A stretch of DNA of 64,000 nt from Halalkalicoccus sp. CG83 (GCF_037081715.1 NZ_JAZDDH010000001.1:2418001-2482000); one strand, 5' to 3'; counted from the first letter of the stretch, positions 17,769-25,679 are shown. Notes: generated from the sequence alone by a model not told the origin. Made by a program: numbers and translations.

Positions 17769-18029
17769 GCGATCGGCGACGTGTCTCGTAACGCCACCGC
17801 GTTCTGGCACCGGGACGAATCGTACACGCTCACCTTCGAGCCCGACGGGAAGGACCCCGCTATCGCCACGAACGTAGGCCGGGTTCACGGGGGCTTGCGG
17901 GGATCGCCACAGGTCGCTACGGGGCTTCTCGACATGGTCGAGAAGCCGGCACGACTCCTGTTCGGCGGGAACTACGACCGGCTGGTCGACGTGAAGACGA
18001 AATACGACCCGAAAACCAGTCCTCTCTGA
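17769..18029 (+). pseudogene. C-terminal remnant of a BBE-type FAD-linked oxidase
   Basis: The frame AIGDVSRNATAFWHRDESY followed by TLTFEPDG, and after a short garbled part GGNYDRLVDVKTKYDPKT and a stop, matches the end of berberine-bridge-like FAD oxidases. That end normally has an (A/P)xxATAFxHRD strand and a final YGxNYDRLxxVKxxYDPxNxF. The region between the two motifs is shortened and the large FAD-binding part is absent. A GTG at 17781 could start an 82-residue product but has no ribosome-site or promoter evidence. It follows the aldehyde dehydrogenase gene by 74 bp. It could also be a short gene of unknown role, which I consider less likely. Confidence 0.45.
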
Positions 18030-18303
18030 ACCGGAACGTCGAACCACGAACGGCGGGCGACTGACGGAACGACGCCGGTCGGCGGTTCTCGATCGGATTC
18101 GAACGGGGAGCCGACGAGAGAGAGGACGTCGCGAAGCGAGCCGAGGCTCGGGAATGTACGGAAACGAGGTGGCGGGTGCGAGTGGCGTCTGCCCCCGGGC
18201 GGCCCAACGGGGGCGTGCCGACCGGATCTGTTGTTGCCGTCAAGCGAGAAAAGCGCTTTCGGGCAGTTCTTGGTTCGGGCGCGAGCCATATAAGCGTATC
18301 ACA
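18030..18303. other. Intergenic stretch without a recognisable gene
   Basis: About 270 bp between the oxidase remnant and the tail of the nitrilase gene. No frame has haloarchaeal coding character. A TATA-like CATATAAGCG at 18287-18296 on the plus strand has no gene behind it. Read on the minus strand it could serve a short transcript, but there is no support. Confidence 0.4.
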
Positions 18304-19122
18304 TCAGCGTCGTCGATCGCGCAGGGCGGGGAACTCCTCGCGAACGCGCTCGACGCGACCGGGATCGAGCTCCGCGAACACCAGAGCGGGCTCGTCGCCG
18401 GTGCTCGCGAGCGTCGTCCCCCAGGGATCGAAGACGGTCGATCGACCCAGCAGCGTCGCATCGGAGAACTCGCCGCTGCCGTTGATCGTCGCGACGTACT
18501 GCTGGTTCTCGATCGCGCGAGCCCGCGAGAGCGTCGTCCAGTGCTCGACCCGCGGGTAGGGCCATGCGCTCGGCACGAGCACGAGGGTGACGCCTCGCTC
18601 GGCGAACTCCCGGTAGAGTTCGGGAAACCGCAGGTCGTAACACGTCGTCGTGGCGACGGTGAACCCCTCGAGTTCGGCGACCGCACCGTCGAGGTTCTCG
18701 CCGGGGACCAGCAGTTCCGCCTCCGCGGACTCGTAGCCGAAGAGGTGGTGCTTGCGATAGACCGCACGGCGCTCGCCCGAGCGATCGAACAGGACCGCGG
18801 TGTTCGCCAGCCCCTCGTCGGCGGGCGTCGGAAGGTCGGTCATCGTGGCCGTCTCCGCCAGGTCCTCGACGACGGTACCCGCCAGCACGTTGATTCCGCG
18901 GTCGGCGGCCGCGTCGGCGATCCGCGAGAGCGTCGGCCCCGAGAGCCCCTCGGCCGATTCGGCGTACCGATCGAACGCGAAATAGCCGACCGTGAAGACC
19001 TCCGGCAGCGCCACGAGGTCCGCGCCACGATCGGCGGCCTCGTCGATCGCCTCGAGCGCGCGCTCGAGGTTCCGCTCGGTCTCGCCGCCCTCGACGCCGA
19101 GTTGGGCCAGCGCGAGCCTCAT
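18304..19122 (-). CDS. Nitrilase-superfamily amidohydrolase
   Basis: A 272-residue carbon-nitrogen hydrolase. The Glu-Lys-Cys triad is complete: E41 in LVALPEVFTVGYF, K124 in YRKHHLFGY and C161 in TTTCYDLRFPELYR. The second Glu region is PAWPYPR-like (VPSAWPYPRVEHW). Such enzymes hydrolyse omega-amides, N-carbamoyl compounds or, in the Nit2-like branch, 2-oxoglutaramate-type amides. The C-terminal DPWGTTLASTG and AELDPGRVERVRE match the Nit/omega-amidase branch. Start ATG 19122 sits inside the end of the upstream gene (4-bp overlap, 19119-19122), so the two are co-translated. The substrate is uncertain. Confidence 0.85.
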   Translation of the reverse strand: MRLALAQLGVEGGETERNLERALEAIDEAADRGADLVALPEVFTVGYFAFDRYAESAEGLSGPTLSRIADAAADRGINVLAGTVVEDLAETATMTDLPTPADEGLANTAVLFDRSGERRAVYRKHHLFGYESAEAELLVPGENLDGAVAELEGFTVATTTCYDLRFPELYREFAERGVTLVLVPSAWPYPRVEHWTTLSRARAIENQQYVATINGSGEFSDATLLGRSTVFDPWGTTLASTGDEPALVFAELDPGRVERVREEFPALRDRRR

Positions 19123-19547
19123 TCGTCGAGGTGCTCCCTGAGCGCGCGTTCGAGGTTCTTCAGCTCGTCGTCCAGGTTCTTCTTGAAGAAGCGCTCGACG
19201 CCCGGCAGCTTACCGTCGACGACGAACTCGTTTACGAGCATACAGCCGTCTTCCGTCTCCTCGAGACTGTGCTCGCCGGTGACGCGCATCAGCTTCGAGC
19301 GACCGACGAACTTCACGAACCGGGGCGGATCGCGCTCGACGTCCTCGGTCTCGACGCGGGCGGTCTGTCTCACGACCGGTATCGGGAGGGCGACGTGCCA
19401 CGTCGCCGATCGCCCCTCGGGATCGGTGACCTCGTAGTCCTCGACGACGCTTATCGCGCGTGCGCGCTGTTCCGGGTCCGAGATGAACGCCCAGACCTCC
19501 TCACACGGTGCCGGCAGTTCGAAACGTCGTTCTACCCGGACGGTCAT
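19119..19547 (-). CDS. SRPBCC/START-like small protein (CoxG/polyketide-cyclase type)
   Basis: A 142-residue helix-grip (SRPBCC) protein. The start VRVERRFELPAPCEEVWAFI is the typical first strand and helix, SDPEQRARAISVVEDYEV follows, and the long C-terminal helix reads RFFKKNLDDELKNLERALREHL. The fold binds hydrophobic ligands such as lipids; catalytic activity is not implied. It overlaps the downstream nitrilase by 4 bp, and such START-like genes often accompany metabolic enzymes without a known common pathway. There is no signal peptide or membrane helix. Ligand and function are unknown. Confidence 0.75.
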   Translation of the reverse strand: MTVRVERRFELPAPCEEVWAFISDPEQRARAISVVEDYEVTDPEGRSATWHVALPIPVVRQTARVETEDVERDPPRFVKFVGRSKLMRVTGEHSLEETEDGCMLVNEFVVDGKLPGVERFFKKNLDDELKNLERALREHLDE

Positions 19548-19599
19548 GCTCGACGGTGGGGTGGCCAGTTCCTAAAAGACGCCGGAAGCGGAGCAGGAA

Positions 19600-19824
19600 T
19601 CAGCTCAGCGTGACCTTCCAGGTCGTCGAGCGCGAGCGTCCCCACTTCTCGATCTCGACCTCGTCGGACTTCTCGTCGAGGTGGGGAAGCCGCGCGCCGA
19701 CCTGTTTGGAGGAGAGGCCGAGCGCCGCGGCGATGTTCTTCGACCGGAAGTACTGCTCGCCGGCCGAGACGCTGTCGGAGAGATAATCGAGGATGCGACG
19801 GTCCTCGTCCGTGATGTCGCTCAT
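19600..19824 (-). CDS. DUF7123-type winged-helix small protein
   Basis: A 74-residue protein, starting MSDITDEDRRILDYLSD, with a helix-turn-helix pattern (FRSKNIAAALGLSSKQVGARL) and a C-terminal wing EIEKWGRSRSTTWKVTLS. This matches a haloarchaeal family of unknown function (DUF7123). A TATA box, GTTATTAAC at 19846-19854 on the plus strand, is centred 26 bp upstream of the ATG at 19824. That favours it over an ATG at 19830. The basic helix suggests nucleic-acid binding, but no target is known. It is separate from the SRPBCC gene (52 bp gap). Confidence 0.75.
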   Translation of the reverse strand: MSDITDEDRRILDYLSDSVSAGEQYFRSKNIAAALGLSSKQVGARLPHLDEKSDEVEIEKWGRSRSTTWKVTLS

Positions 19825-19898
19825 CGGCATTCCTAGGGGTTTGGAGTTATTAACGATTTCCGCTCACAGGTAGGGTCCCGGCGTCGATACCGGCTCGC

Positions 19899-20081
19899 TC
19901 ACAGGTAGAGGTGGATCGCGAGCACCGAGAGCATCCCCGCGACCATCGCGGCCGCGAACCCCCACGCACTCGCGAGCCCGCCGGGGAGGACGAGTGCGAC
20001 TAGCGCTCCACCGACGGCGACGAGGCCGAAGAGCAGCCCGAGACCCATACCCCTGTCCGAGACCGCGGCCGTCCGTTCCAT
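19899..20081 (-). CDS. DUF7525-type two-helix membrane protein
   Basis: A 60-residue protein, MERTAAVSDRGMGLGLLFG, with two hydrophobic helices (about residues 12-31 and 37-58) joined by a short Gly-Ala turn. Comparable tiny membrane proteins recur next to phoU-like or stress genes in haloarchaea (DUF7525), with no known role. The codon pattern is typical of the surrounding genome. The start codon is the only ATG early in the frame. It lies between a winged-helix gene and the PhoU/AbrB regulator, all on the minus strand. Confidence 0.65.
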   Translation of the reverse strand: MERTAAVSDRGMGLGLLFGLVAVGGALVALVLPGGLASAWGFAAAMVAGMLSVLAIHLYL

Positions 20082-20167
20082 GTCCGTCCGTACTCCGAGG
20101 GGCGGTTAGTGTGTTGCGGTTGTCCGCCGAACGGTGCGACGGATCGCGGGCTCGTTGCGGGCCGAAC

Positions 20168-21199
20168 TCAGCGAATGGAGACATGCTCTGACTCCTCGTT
20201 GAGCGCGAGGTTCGCGGCGATCTCCGCGTTTCGCATGGCGTACTGGGCGGTCTGCTGGAGGCTGACGAGCACCTCGCGGACCTGGAGCAGGTCCTCGTTC
20301 GACATCTCCGGGAGGTCGTCGAGGATCTCGCTCTCCCGGTCCGAGATCTCCTTGAACAGTTCGCGCACCTGAATGGTCCGGTCGTAGTCGCGCTCGACGG
20401 CGGCCTCGACCGCGAGCGCGGTGATCTCGTTGACGCGGTCGGTGAACTCCCGGATGCGCCGGACGGTCGCGCTGTCGACGTTGAGCGAGTGGTTCTCCGA
20501 CTCGAGGACGATCTCCGCGATGTCCTCGGCGTTGTCCGCGGTGAGCTCGAGGTTCTTCGCGATCGATCGATAGCCGATCAGCGCGAAACCGTCGTCGAGG
20601 CCCACCGCCCGCGCGAGCGTGGGGTTCTGGTAGGCGGTGAAGATCAGGCGCAACAGGAGCACGAAGATCTTGTTGGCCTGGCGTTCGCGGTTCAGCGCTC
20701 GCTGTGCGAGGTCGGGATTGCCCATCGCGAGCGCCTTGACCGCCTCGCCGCGCATCGTGCTGCCGGTGTTCTCGAGGCGGATGAGTAGGTTGTCTAGCGT
20801 GAAGTCCTCCGGATCGACCGAACAGCGGATCGCGATGCTCTCGGGCGTCTCCTCGATGACGCCCAGCCCCATCAGCTGCGTCTCCGCGCGGTAGACCGCG
20901 TTGATGTGGTCCGAGGAGAGCGCGCCCTCCTCCTGGTTCACGTGGATGATCCGCCGGCCCAGCACGTACTGTGCGACGATCGCCCGCTCGACGGCGGTGG
21001 CGTCTAGCTCGTCGGCGTGGATGATCGCCTCGCTCTCCTCGCGGTCGGCCGACTCGGGCATCACGGTCAGCGCGCCCTTGCTTCCCCGGCGAAGCGTCAC
21101 CTCGTCGCCCTTCTCGACGCCGTGTTCCTTCGCCCACTCGGCCGGCAGCGTCATCGCCAGCGTCGACGGCCCCAGCCGCTGGACCTTTCTCGTATCCAT
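20168..21199 (-). CDS. Phosphate uptake regulator with AbrB-like N-terminus and PhoU domain
   Basis: A 343-residue protein combining a SpoVT/AbrB DNA-binding hairpin (residues 1-45: MDTRKVQRLGPSTLAMTLPA, then WAKEHGVEKGDEVTL) with a PhoU-like helical domain (about 110-330; ESENHSLNVDSATV and repeated E/D-rich helices for metal binding). Haloarchaea carry several such fusions, which control phosphate transport or respond to Pst status. No pst genes are adjacent. The ATG at 21199 is supported by a TATTAATA box at 21223-21230, about 27 bp upstream, and by the domain start; the longer frame to 21244 reads through that box. The PhoU domain lacks further partners in this window. Confidence 0.85.
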   Translation of the reverse strand: MDTRKVQRLGPSTLAMTLPAEWAKEHGVEKGDEVTLRRGSKGALTVMPESADREESEAIIHADELDATAVERAIVAQYVLGRRIIHVNQEEGALSSDHINAVYRAETQLMGLGVIEETPESIAIRCSVDPEDFTLDNLLIRLENTGSTMRGEAVKALAMGNPDLAQRALNRERQANKIFVLLLRLIFTAYQNPTLARAVGLDDGFALIGYRSIAKNLELTADNAEDIAEIVLESENHSLNVDSATVRRIREFTDRVNEITALAVEAAVERDYDRTIQVRELFKEISDRESEILDDLPEMSNEDLLQVREVLVSLQQTAQYAMRNAEIAANLALNEESEHVSIR

Positions 21200-21222
21200 G
21201 TGGCGGGGTATGCCCCGGGTGA

Positions 21223-21230
21223 TATTAATA
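21223..21230 (-). promoter_or_regulatory. TATA box of the PhoU/AbrB regulator
   Basis: The palindromic TATTAATA lies about 27 bp upstream of the ATG at 21199 and decides against the longer frame to 21244. A second box, CATATAATG, lies near 21244-21252. Confidence 0.65.
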
Positions 21231-21273
21231 TTCGCCACTTCCACATTATATGTCTCATTATCGTTGGCGCGGA

Positions 21274-22392
21274 TCAGACCACCTGCATCATCCGGCGCTC
21301 GACCCGACCGACCCGCACTCGGGTCCAGCCTCGAAGCTCCTCGTCGAGGTCGGGATCGCCGGTGTCGACCCGGAGGACGCCGATCGTGTCGAGCTTCGAG
21401 CGCGAGGCGACGATCTCCACCTCACACCGGCGGATCACGTCCGGCGAGAGCTGCTGGTTGCCCCGCCCGAAGACGAACCCCTGCCCGCCGATCGGCGAGA
21501 CGACGATCACGTTCCGATCGCCGAGCGCCTCAAGGATCTCACGTTCGCCCCCGTCGCGGACCAGCAGTTCGCCACGCTCGGCCTCCCGACCTGCTCGGGA
21601 ATCCGCCGCTTCGGATTCGGGAACGGCCCGCCACACGTCGACGCCGAGCGGCGAACCCGAGACGCCAAGCGCCTCCTCGATCGCGCCGACGGTGCTGCCC
21701 GGCGCGAGGACGTACGTCGTTCCGGGCTCGACCTCCTCGGCGAACGCCGCCGCGAGTCCCTCGACCGAGCCGCCGCCGAGCTGTTTCGACGACTGGAGCG
21801 CCTCGGCGACCGGCACGTCGACGACCGCCCGGAGCGTGGTGTGGACCTCGCCCTCGCGGTAGGCGTCCTCGTCGATGTCGCTGACCTCGCGGGGCTCGGT
21901 CGTCTCGAAGGAAGCGGCGATCCGACCCGCGTCGGCGGGCGTGACGCCGAAGACCGAAGAGTAGACCTTCACGCCCGCAGGCACCCCGAGCATCGGCGTC
22001 CCCCCGTCGCGCTCGTCGATCGTCTCCGCGACGTCGGTCGCGGTACCGTCGCCGCCGACGAACAGCACGAGCTCCACCCCTCGTTCGAGGAACTCCCGGG
22101 CTGCCGCGCGGGTGTCGGCCGCGCTCGTCTCCTCGCCGCTGGGTTCGTAGACGACCTCCGGCGAGAAGCCCGCCGCGCGGGCCTCGCTCGCGCCCATCGG
22201 GTCGGCGCAAGCGAGCAGCTCGACGTCGGTCGTACGCTCGCGGAGCGCCGAGAGCGCCTCGGTCGCCCGTTCGGGCGCGCGCGGCTCGGCTCCCCGCTCG
22301 CGGGCCTCCTCGACCTTCCCGTCGGTTCCCTTCAGGCCGACCCGACCCCCCATTCCCGCGATCGGATTGCAGACGAAGCCGATGCGTCGCAT
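21274..22392 (-). CDS. ATP-NAD kinase family protein (COG3199-like)
   Basis: A 372-residue protein of the diacylglycerol/NAD-kinase fold. FVCNPIAGMGGRVGLKGTDG begins it. The diphosphate-binding VLFVGGDGTATDVAET carries the GGDG motif, and GVPAGVKVYSSVFG follows. The second domain has PGSTVGAIEEALG and IVVSPIGGQGFVFGRGNQQ. This archaeal branch is longer than bacterial NadK and may phosphorylate NAD or another nucleotide-linked substrate. The ATG at 22392 (MRRIGFVCNP) is the family start. It is monocistronic by spacing; the phoU promoter lies downstream. Confidence 0.8.
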   Translation of the reverse strand: MRRIGFVCNPIAGMGGRVGLKGTDGKVEEARERGAEPRAPERATEALSALRERTTDVELLACADPMGASEARAAGFSPEVVYEPSGEETSAADTRAAAREFLERGVELVLFVGGDGTATDVAETIDERDGGTPMLGVPAGVKVYSSVFGVTPADAGRIAASFETTEPREVSDIDEDAYREGEVHTTLRAVVDVPVAEALQSSKQLGGGSVEGLAAAFAEEVEPGTTYVLAPGSTVGAIEEALGVSGSPLGVDVWRAVPESEAADSRAGREAERGELLVRDGGEREILEALGDRNVIVVSPIGGQGFVFGRGNQQLSPDVIRRCEVEIVASRSKLDTIGVLRVDTGDPDLDEELRGWTRVRVGRVERRMMQVV

Positions 22393-22553
22393 GGTCGTAT
22401 CTCCGGCCGTAGCTACGTGAAGATTCCCGATCGAAATACCACCACGCTGATTGCGTGCCGATCGAGGGAGGCCCCATGGGGAGCGACGAGCCCTCGAGAC
22501 GGCCGCGGAACGAGTCGTGAACACTTATGAAACAGCGCCACACAGCCACGGAC

Positions 22554-22688
22554 ATGAACCCGCTCGCGTTCGCGTTCGCGCTCCCGTTGAGCCAGTACGG
22601 CACCTATCCGATCGGCGTCCTCGGCACGATCACGCTCGTCGCGAGCATCGCCATCACGCTCGCCTGGCTCTTCCACCTCTACCGATAG
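22554..22688 (+). CDS. 44-residue single-helix membrane protein
   Basis: A short frame, beginning MNPLAFAFALPLSQYGTYPI, with one strong hydrophobic helix (about residues 20-40) ending in LFHLYR and a TAG at 22686-22688. CACTTATGA at 22522-22530 lies 24-32 bp upstream of the ATG and fits a leaderless promoter. Codon choice matches its neighbours. Tiny one-helix proteins of this form are common in haloarchaea but have no assigned role. Nothing around it (NAD kinase upstream on the other strand, CinA-like gene downstream) suggests a function. Confidence 0.6.
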   Translation: MNPLAFAFALPLSQYGTYPIGVLGTITLVASIAITLAWLFHLYR

Positions 22689-22836
22689 GACGGCGGATAC
22701 AGACGCCTCCGGGATCGTCCACCCGAGTCCCGGCATCTGGTCGACGCCGATGTCGAGGTCGCGATGAACGATCCTCGCTCGTCTGCGGCGTCCATCCCGA
22801 ACCGTTTCTATGCGAAGCGAGCGTCCGCTCCGGCGG

Positions 22837-23523
22837 TCACTCGGTCGGCACCCGTTCTCGAAGCCAGTCCGCGGCCGCCTCCACCTCCGACTCGTCCGTT
22901 CCCGTGAGCTTGAGCCGGACGTCGTCGCCGGGGTAGCTACCCACCGTCACCGAGAAGTGCTCCTGGACCTCGACGAGGTGTGAGACGAGCGCGCTCTCCG
23001 GCTCGGGGGTGTGGAGGGTGCGGACGTGGCGAGGCTCGCCCTCGAACTCCTCGGCGACGGACTCGAACATCGCCCTCATCTCGGCGGGGACGCCGGGCAG
23101 GACGTAGATCCCCTCGATCACGGCGCCGGGGGCGACCCCTACCTCGTTGTGGAGCGGGCGCGCGCCCCGCGGGAGGTCAGCGGTGCCCGTCGCCAGGTCG
23201 TCGTGCTCGTAGCCGCCCTCCTCGAGGAGCCACTCGAGCGCCTCGGGGTGGGTCTCGACCTCGCGTCCGACCGCCGCGGCGACCCCCTCCATCGTCAGGT
23301 CGTCATGCGTCGGCCCGAGGCCGCCGGTGACGATGACGGCGTCGTACGCCGCGCGGTACTCGTTGACGACGCGGGCGATGTCGGCCACCCGGTCGGGAAC
23401 GACGGTGACGCGCTCGACGCTCACGCCGCGCTCCGAGAGCCGTTCGCCGAGCCACGCGGCGTTGGTGTTCGTGGTATCGCCCGCCAGGATCTCGTCGCCG
23501 ACGGTGACGACCGCGACGTGCAT
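22837..23523 (-). CDS. CinA-like molybdopterin-binding-fold protein
   Basis: A 228-residue protein of the CinA N-terminal (MoCF_biosynth) family. It shows VVTVGDEILAGDTTNTNAAW, VIVTGGLGPTHDDLTMEG and VLPGVPAEMRAMFE, typical of the nucleotide-pyrophosphatase/NMN-related CinA proteins. The C-terminal NMN deamidase domain of bacterial CinA is missing, as usual in archaea. Likely roles are ADP-ribose or pyridine-nucleotide salvage, but activity was shown only for some relatives. The box GTATTTACG (near 23546-23555) lies about 27 bp upstream of the ATG at 23523. A double-hairpin region begins 36 bp upstream of the gene. Confidence 0.85.
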   Translation of the reverse strand: MHVAVVTVGDEILAGDTTNTNAAWLGERLSERGVSVERVTVVPDRVADIARVVNEYRAAYDAVIVTGGLGPTHDDLTMEGVAAAVGREVETHPEALEWLLEEGGYEHDDLATGTADLPRGARPLHNEVGVAPGAVIEGIYVLPGVPAEMRAMFESVAEEFEGEPRHVRTLHTPEPESALVSHLVEVQEHFSVTVGSYPGDDVRLKLTGTDESEVEAAADWLRERVPTE

Positions 23524-23558
23524 ACCGGCGGTTCGAACGCGCGGCGTAAATACTCGCC

Positions 23559-23660
23559 GTCGGAGCGGAGCTCCGACGAGGAGCGCGAACCATCCTCGGA
23601 CCGCGAGACGGTCCGATGTGGATCGCGCTCGCCTCGCTCGCGCTCGCCATGGGTTCGCTT
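23559..23660 (+). repeat. Hairpin element upstream of the CinA-like gene
   Basis: GTCGGAGC-GGA-GCTCCGAC (23559-23577) is followed by GAGGAGCGCGAACCATCC and a second hairpin CGGACCG-CGAGA-CGGTCCG (23597-23615). A third part runs up to GGGTTCGCTTACCGCC. GCGAACC near 23585-23591 and GGTTCGC near 23652-23658 could pair. The order hairpin, spacer with CCAT, hairpin is like the elements at 2884 and 40636. Confidence 0.6.
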
Positions 23661-23674
23661 ACCGCCGTCGGCCG

Positions 23675-24430
23675 TCAGCGCATGCCGGGCGGGGGACCGT
23701 CGCGGTCGTCCTCGACGTCGACGTCGAGTCCCATCTCCTCGCGTCGGCGTTTGAGCTCCTGGATCTGCCGGTAGACGTAGCCGAGTCCGATGATCGCGCC
23801 GATCGAGGCCACCACCACAAGCCCGCCGAAGAGGTAGACGTCGCGCCCGAGGTAGTACCGGACGGTGATCGAGTCGGCGTCCATCTCGTCCCAGCGGATG
23901 TGGACCCGATCGGTCTCCTCGTTGAGCGTCGTCTCGTGGCCGCCGGGACGGATCGTCGCGAGCACGAAGTTGTCGACGCGATAGCCCGGCGGAAGGATCA
24001 CCTCGTAGGAGCCATCGACGAACGTGTCGGTCTGGAAGTTACGCGAGCGTGAATCCGAGGTGAACGCGAGCTGTCCCTCCTCCGCGGGCAGGCGGACGTA
24101 CACCTCAGAGCGGGTCTCCTCGACCTCGATCTCCTCCATACCGACGACGGTGCCGTCGGGATAGCGGAACTGTACCGCCCGAACGTCGATCGGCCGGTCG
24201 TTGCCGTAACGCGTCGACTCGTAGAGTCGCACCGTCGAGCGACCCTCGATCGTGTAGACCGCTTGGTACTCGTCGTCCCCGACGTCGATGGTCGCGTCGG
24301 CGTCGGTGTCCCAGTCGTACTCCGCGTCCTCCTCGAGGCCCTCGTCGTCGGTCACGGAGCCGAACCCCGCACAGCCCGCGAGGGCGACGAGGACCAACAG
24401 CGAGAAGGCGGCGAGCAGGCGGCGGTTCAT
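23675..24430 (-). CDS. DUF5803 lipoprotein
   Basis: A 251-residue exported lipoprotein. The signal peptide has a lipobox (MNRRLLAAFSLLVLVALAGC, Cys20), followed by an acidic linker, a beta-rich extracellular part (about 60-185) and one C-terminal helix (about 205-228), so the protein is anchored at both ends. The C-terminal tail RRREEMGLDVDVEDD is acidic. This DUF5803 family is restricted to haloarchaea and unknown in function. It overlaps the DUF2110 gene by 4 bp (24427-24430) and follows tfe, forming an operon with a basal transcription factor; this association is frequent in haloarchaeal genomes. Confidence 0.85.
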   Translation of the reverse strand: MNRRLLAAFSLLVLVALAGCAGFGSVTDDEGLEEDAEYDWDTDADATIDVGDDEYQAVYTIEGRSTVRLYESTRYGNDRPIDVRAVQFRYPDGTVVGMEEIEVEETRSEVYVRLPAEEGQLAFTSDSRSRNFQTDTFVDGSYEVILPPGYRVDNFVLATIRPGGHETTLNEETDRVHIRWDEMDADSITVRYYLGRDVYLFGGLVVVASIGAIIGLGYVYRQIQELKRRREEMGLDVDVEDDRDGPPPGMR

Positions 24431-25161
24431 TGGGGAATGACACAGCGCAGCTCCGAGGAGAGGTGCGGACCGATCGCCGCGAGCAGTCCCGGCGGGTCCG
24501 TCCCCTCGCGACAGACGACGCTCTGCTCGAGCAGACCGAGCCGCTCGACCGTGACGATGTCCTTCGCGTGGCCCGCGCGGTTGACGGTCGCGCGAACCTG
24601 TCCACGGGTGGCGCTGTTGACGTTGACACGTCCGGGTCCGCGCGTCCACTCGAAGAGCCGGTCGCGTTCCGCGTCCGAGAGCCGCGGGGGCTCCTCGTCG
24701 TCGCCGTCGGATCCGGAACCCGACGAGGATCGCGAACCGTCACCGTGGGTTCGCTCACCGCCGTAGACGAACTCCATCGGCAGGTGCTGGACCAGCCCGA
24801 ACCGCTCGACCAGCTGGGCGGGCCGGCCCTGTCCGAGGCCGAGTTCGCTCGTCGGTACGCGGATCGGACGGCCAGCGTCGAGGACGAACCCCTCGTCGTC
24901 CCACGATTCGAGGGTGCCGACGTAGGTCTCGCCGGGCTCGAACTCCTCGGTGATCTCGCCGAACTCCTCGCGGAGGGCGTTCCGTGCGGCGACCGCGTCC
25001 TCGCCCTCGATGGTTACGGTCGGGAAGTCGTCGTGACGGACGCCGATCTCGTAGTCGGCCTCGAGGTCGCCGATCGCGTTCTCGACGAGCGAGCGGAGGC
25101 CGTCGAGGGCGCGTTCGCGCGCGCCGGCGTGAACCGTCAGCTTGGTTGCAAGGACGACCAT
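24427..25161 (-). CDS. DUF2110 family protein
   Basis: A 244-residue archaeal DUF2110 protein. The family start is MVVLATKLTVHAGARERALD at ATG 25161, which overlaps the tfe stop by one base; the core reads FEPGETYVGTLESWDDEGFVLDAG. The C-terminal helix-hairpin part is RVNVNSATRGQVRATVNRAGH with LGLLEQSVVC. RVNVNSATR and GHAKDIV resemble a helix-hairpin-helix DNA-binding element. A Ser/Gly-rich linker around residues 133-150 is encoded by a hairpin (24732-24754). Function is unknown; the tight coupling to tfe suggests a role in transcription or DNA metabolism. Confidence 0.85.
   Translation of the reverse strand: MVVLATKLTVHAGARERALDGLRSLVENAIGDLEADYEIGVRHDDFPTVTIEGEDAVAARNALREEFGEITEEFEPGETYVGTLESWDDEGFVLDAGRPIRVPTSELGLGQGRPAQLVERFGLVQHLPMEFVYGGERTHGDGSRSSSGSGSDGDDEEPPRLSDAERDRLFEWTRGPGRVNVNSATRGQVRATVNRAGHAKDIVTVERLGLLEQSVVCREGTDPPGLLAAIGPHLSSELRCVIPQ
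24732..24754. repeat. Hairpin inside the DUF2110 linker
   Basis: GCGAACC (24732-24738) and GGTTCGC (24748-24754) flank a 9-base loop. The same arms and neighbouring bases (GACGAGGA upstream, TCACCGCC downstream) occur at 23578-23665. It is in frame and encodes a flexible linker, so it may be an accepted copy of that repeat. Confidence 0.5.
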
Positions 25162-25679
25162 TACGCCTCGACGTTGAGCTCCGATTGGAGCTCCGCGATC
25201 CGACGTTCCATCGCATCGACGAGCATGTCGTTGTCCATCGATTCCAGCGGCGATCCGCACTCGGGACACTCGAAGCCGAAGTCCATCGCCTCGCCGAACT
25301 CGAAACGGATCGAGCAGATCTCACAGAGGTAGAACTCGTGGTTCCGCTCGTACTCCTCGCGCTCCTCGAGCGCGTCGAGCAGCCGCTCCATCTCCTCGGC
25401 GAGGTTCTCGGGAATCGTCTCGTACTCGAACGTCCAGAGATAGGTCAGCCAGCCCGAGTCCTCGTCACGCAGCCGACGGTAGGAGGCGAGGTCGTTCTCG
25501 TACAGGATGAACAGCGCTCGGCGGACGTCGTTGAGCTCCAAGTCGAGCTCCTCGGCCAGCTCCTCGTCGGTGACCTCGCCGTCCGGCGGGGCGGCCGCGA
25601 CCGGCATCCCCTTCGGACCCACGAGCTCGTGGAGGTACTTCTGGATGACGGGGTCCTCGAGTAGATCCTCAAAAGCCAT
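25161..25679 (-). CDS. tfe: Transcription factor E (TFE alpha)
   Basis: A 172-residue archaeal homologue of TFIIE-alpha. Residues 1-105 form the winged helix (EVTDEELAEELDLELNDVRR and LFILYENDLASYRRLRDEDS). A coiled linker with NLAEEMERLLDALEEREEYE follows. The zinc ribbon is CEIC ... CPEC (about residues 118-141), a complete C4 ribbon. TFE stabilises the open promoter complex on RNA polymerase. The ATG at 25679 is the family start. A TATA-like GACTTAACC near 25706-25714 lies upstream. The gene is first in a three-gene operon with DUF2110 and DUF5803. Confidence 0.95.
   Translation of the reverse strand: MAFEDLLEDPVIQKYLHELVGPKGMPVAAAPPDGEVTDEELAEELDLELNDVRRALFILYENDLASYRRLRDEDSGWLTYLWTFEYETIPENLAEEMERLLDALEEREEYERNHEFYLCEICSIRFEFGEAMDFGFECPECGSPLESMDNDMLVDAMERRIAELQSELNVEA

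Noticed and set aside
18287-18296. TATA-like CATATAAGCG as promoter of an unannotated gene
   Set aside because: No coding frame follows on the plus strand and the minus-strand frame is not coding-like.
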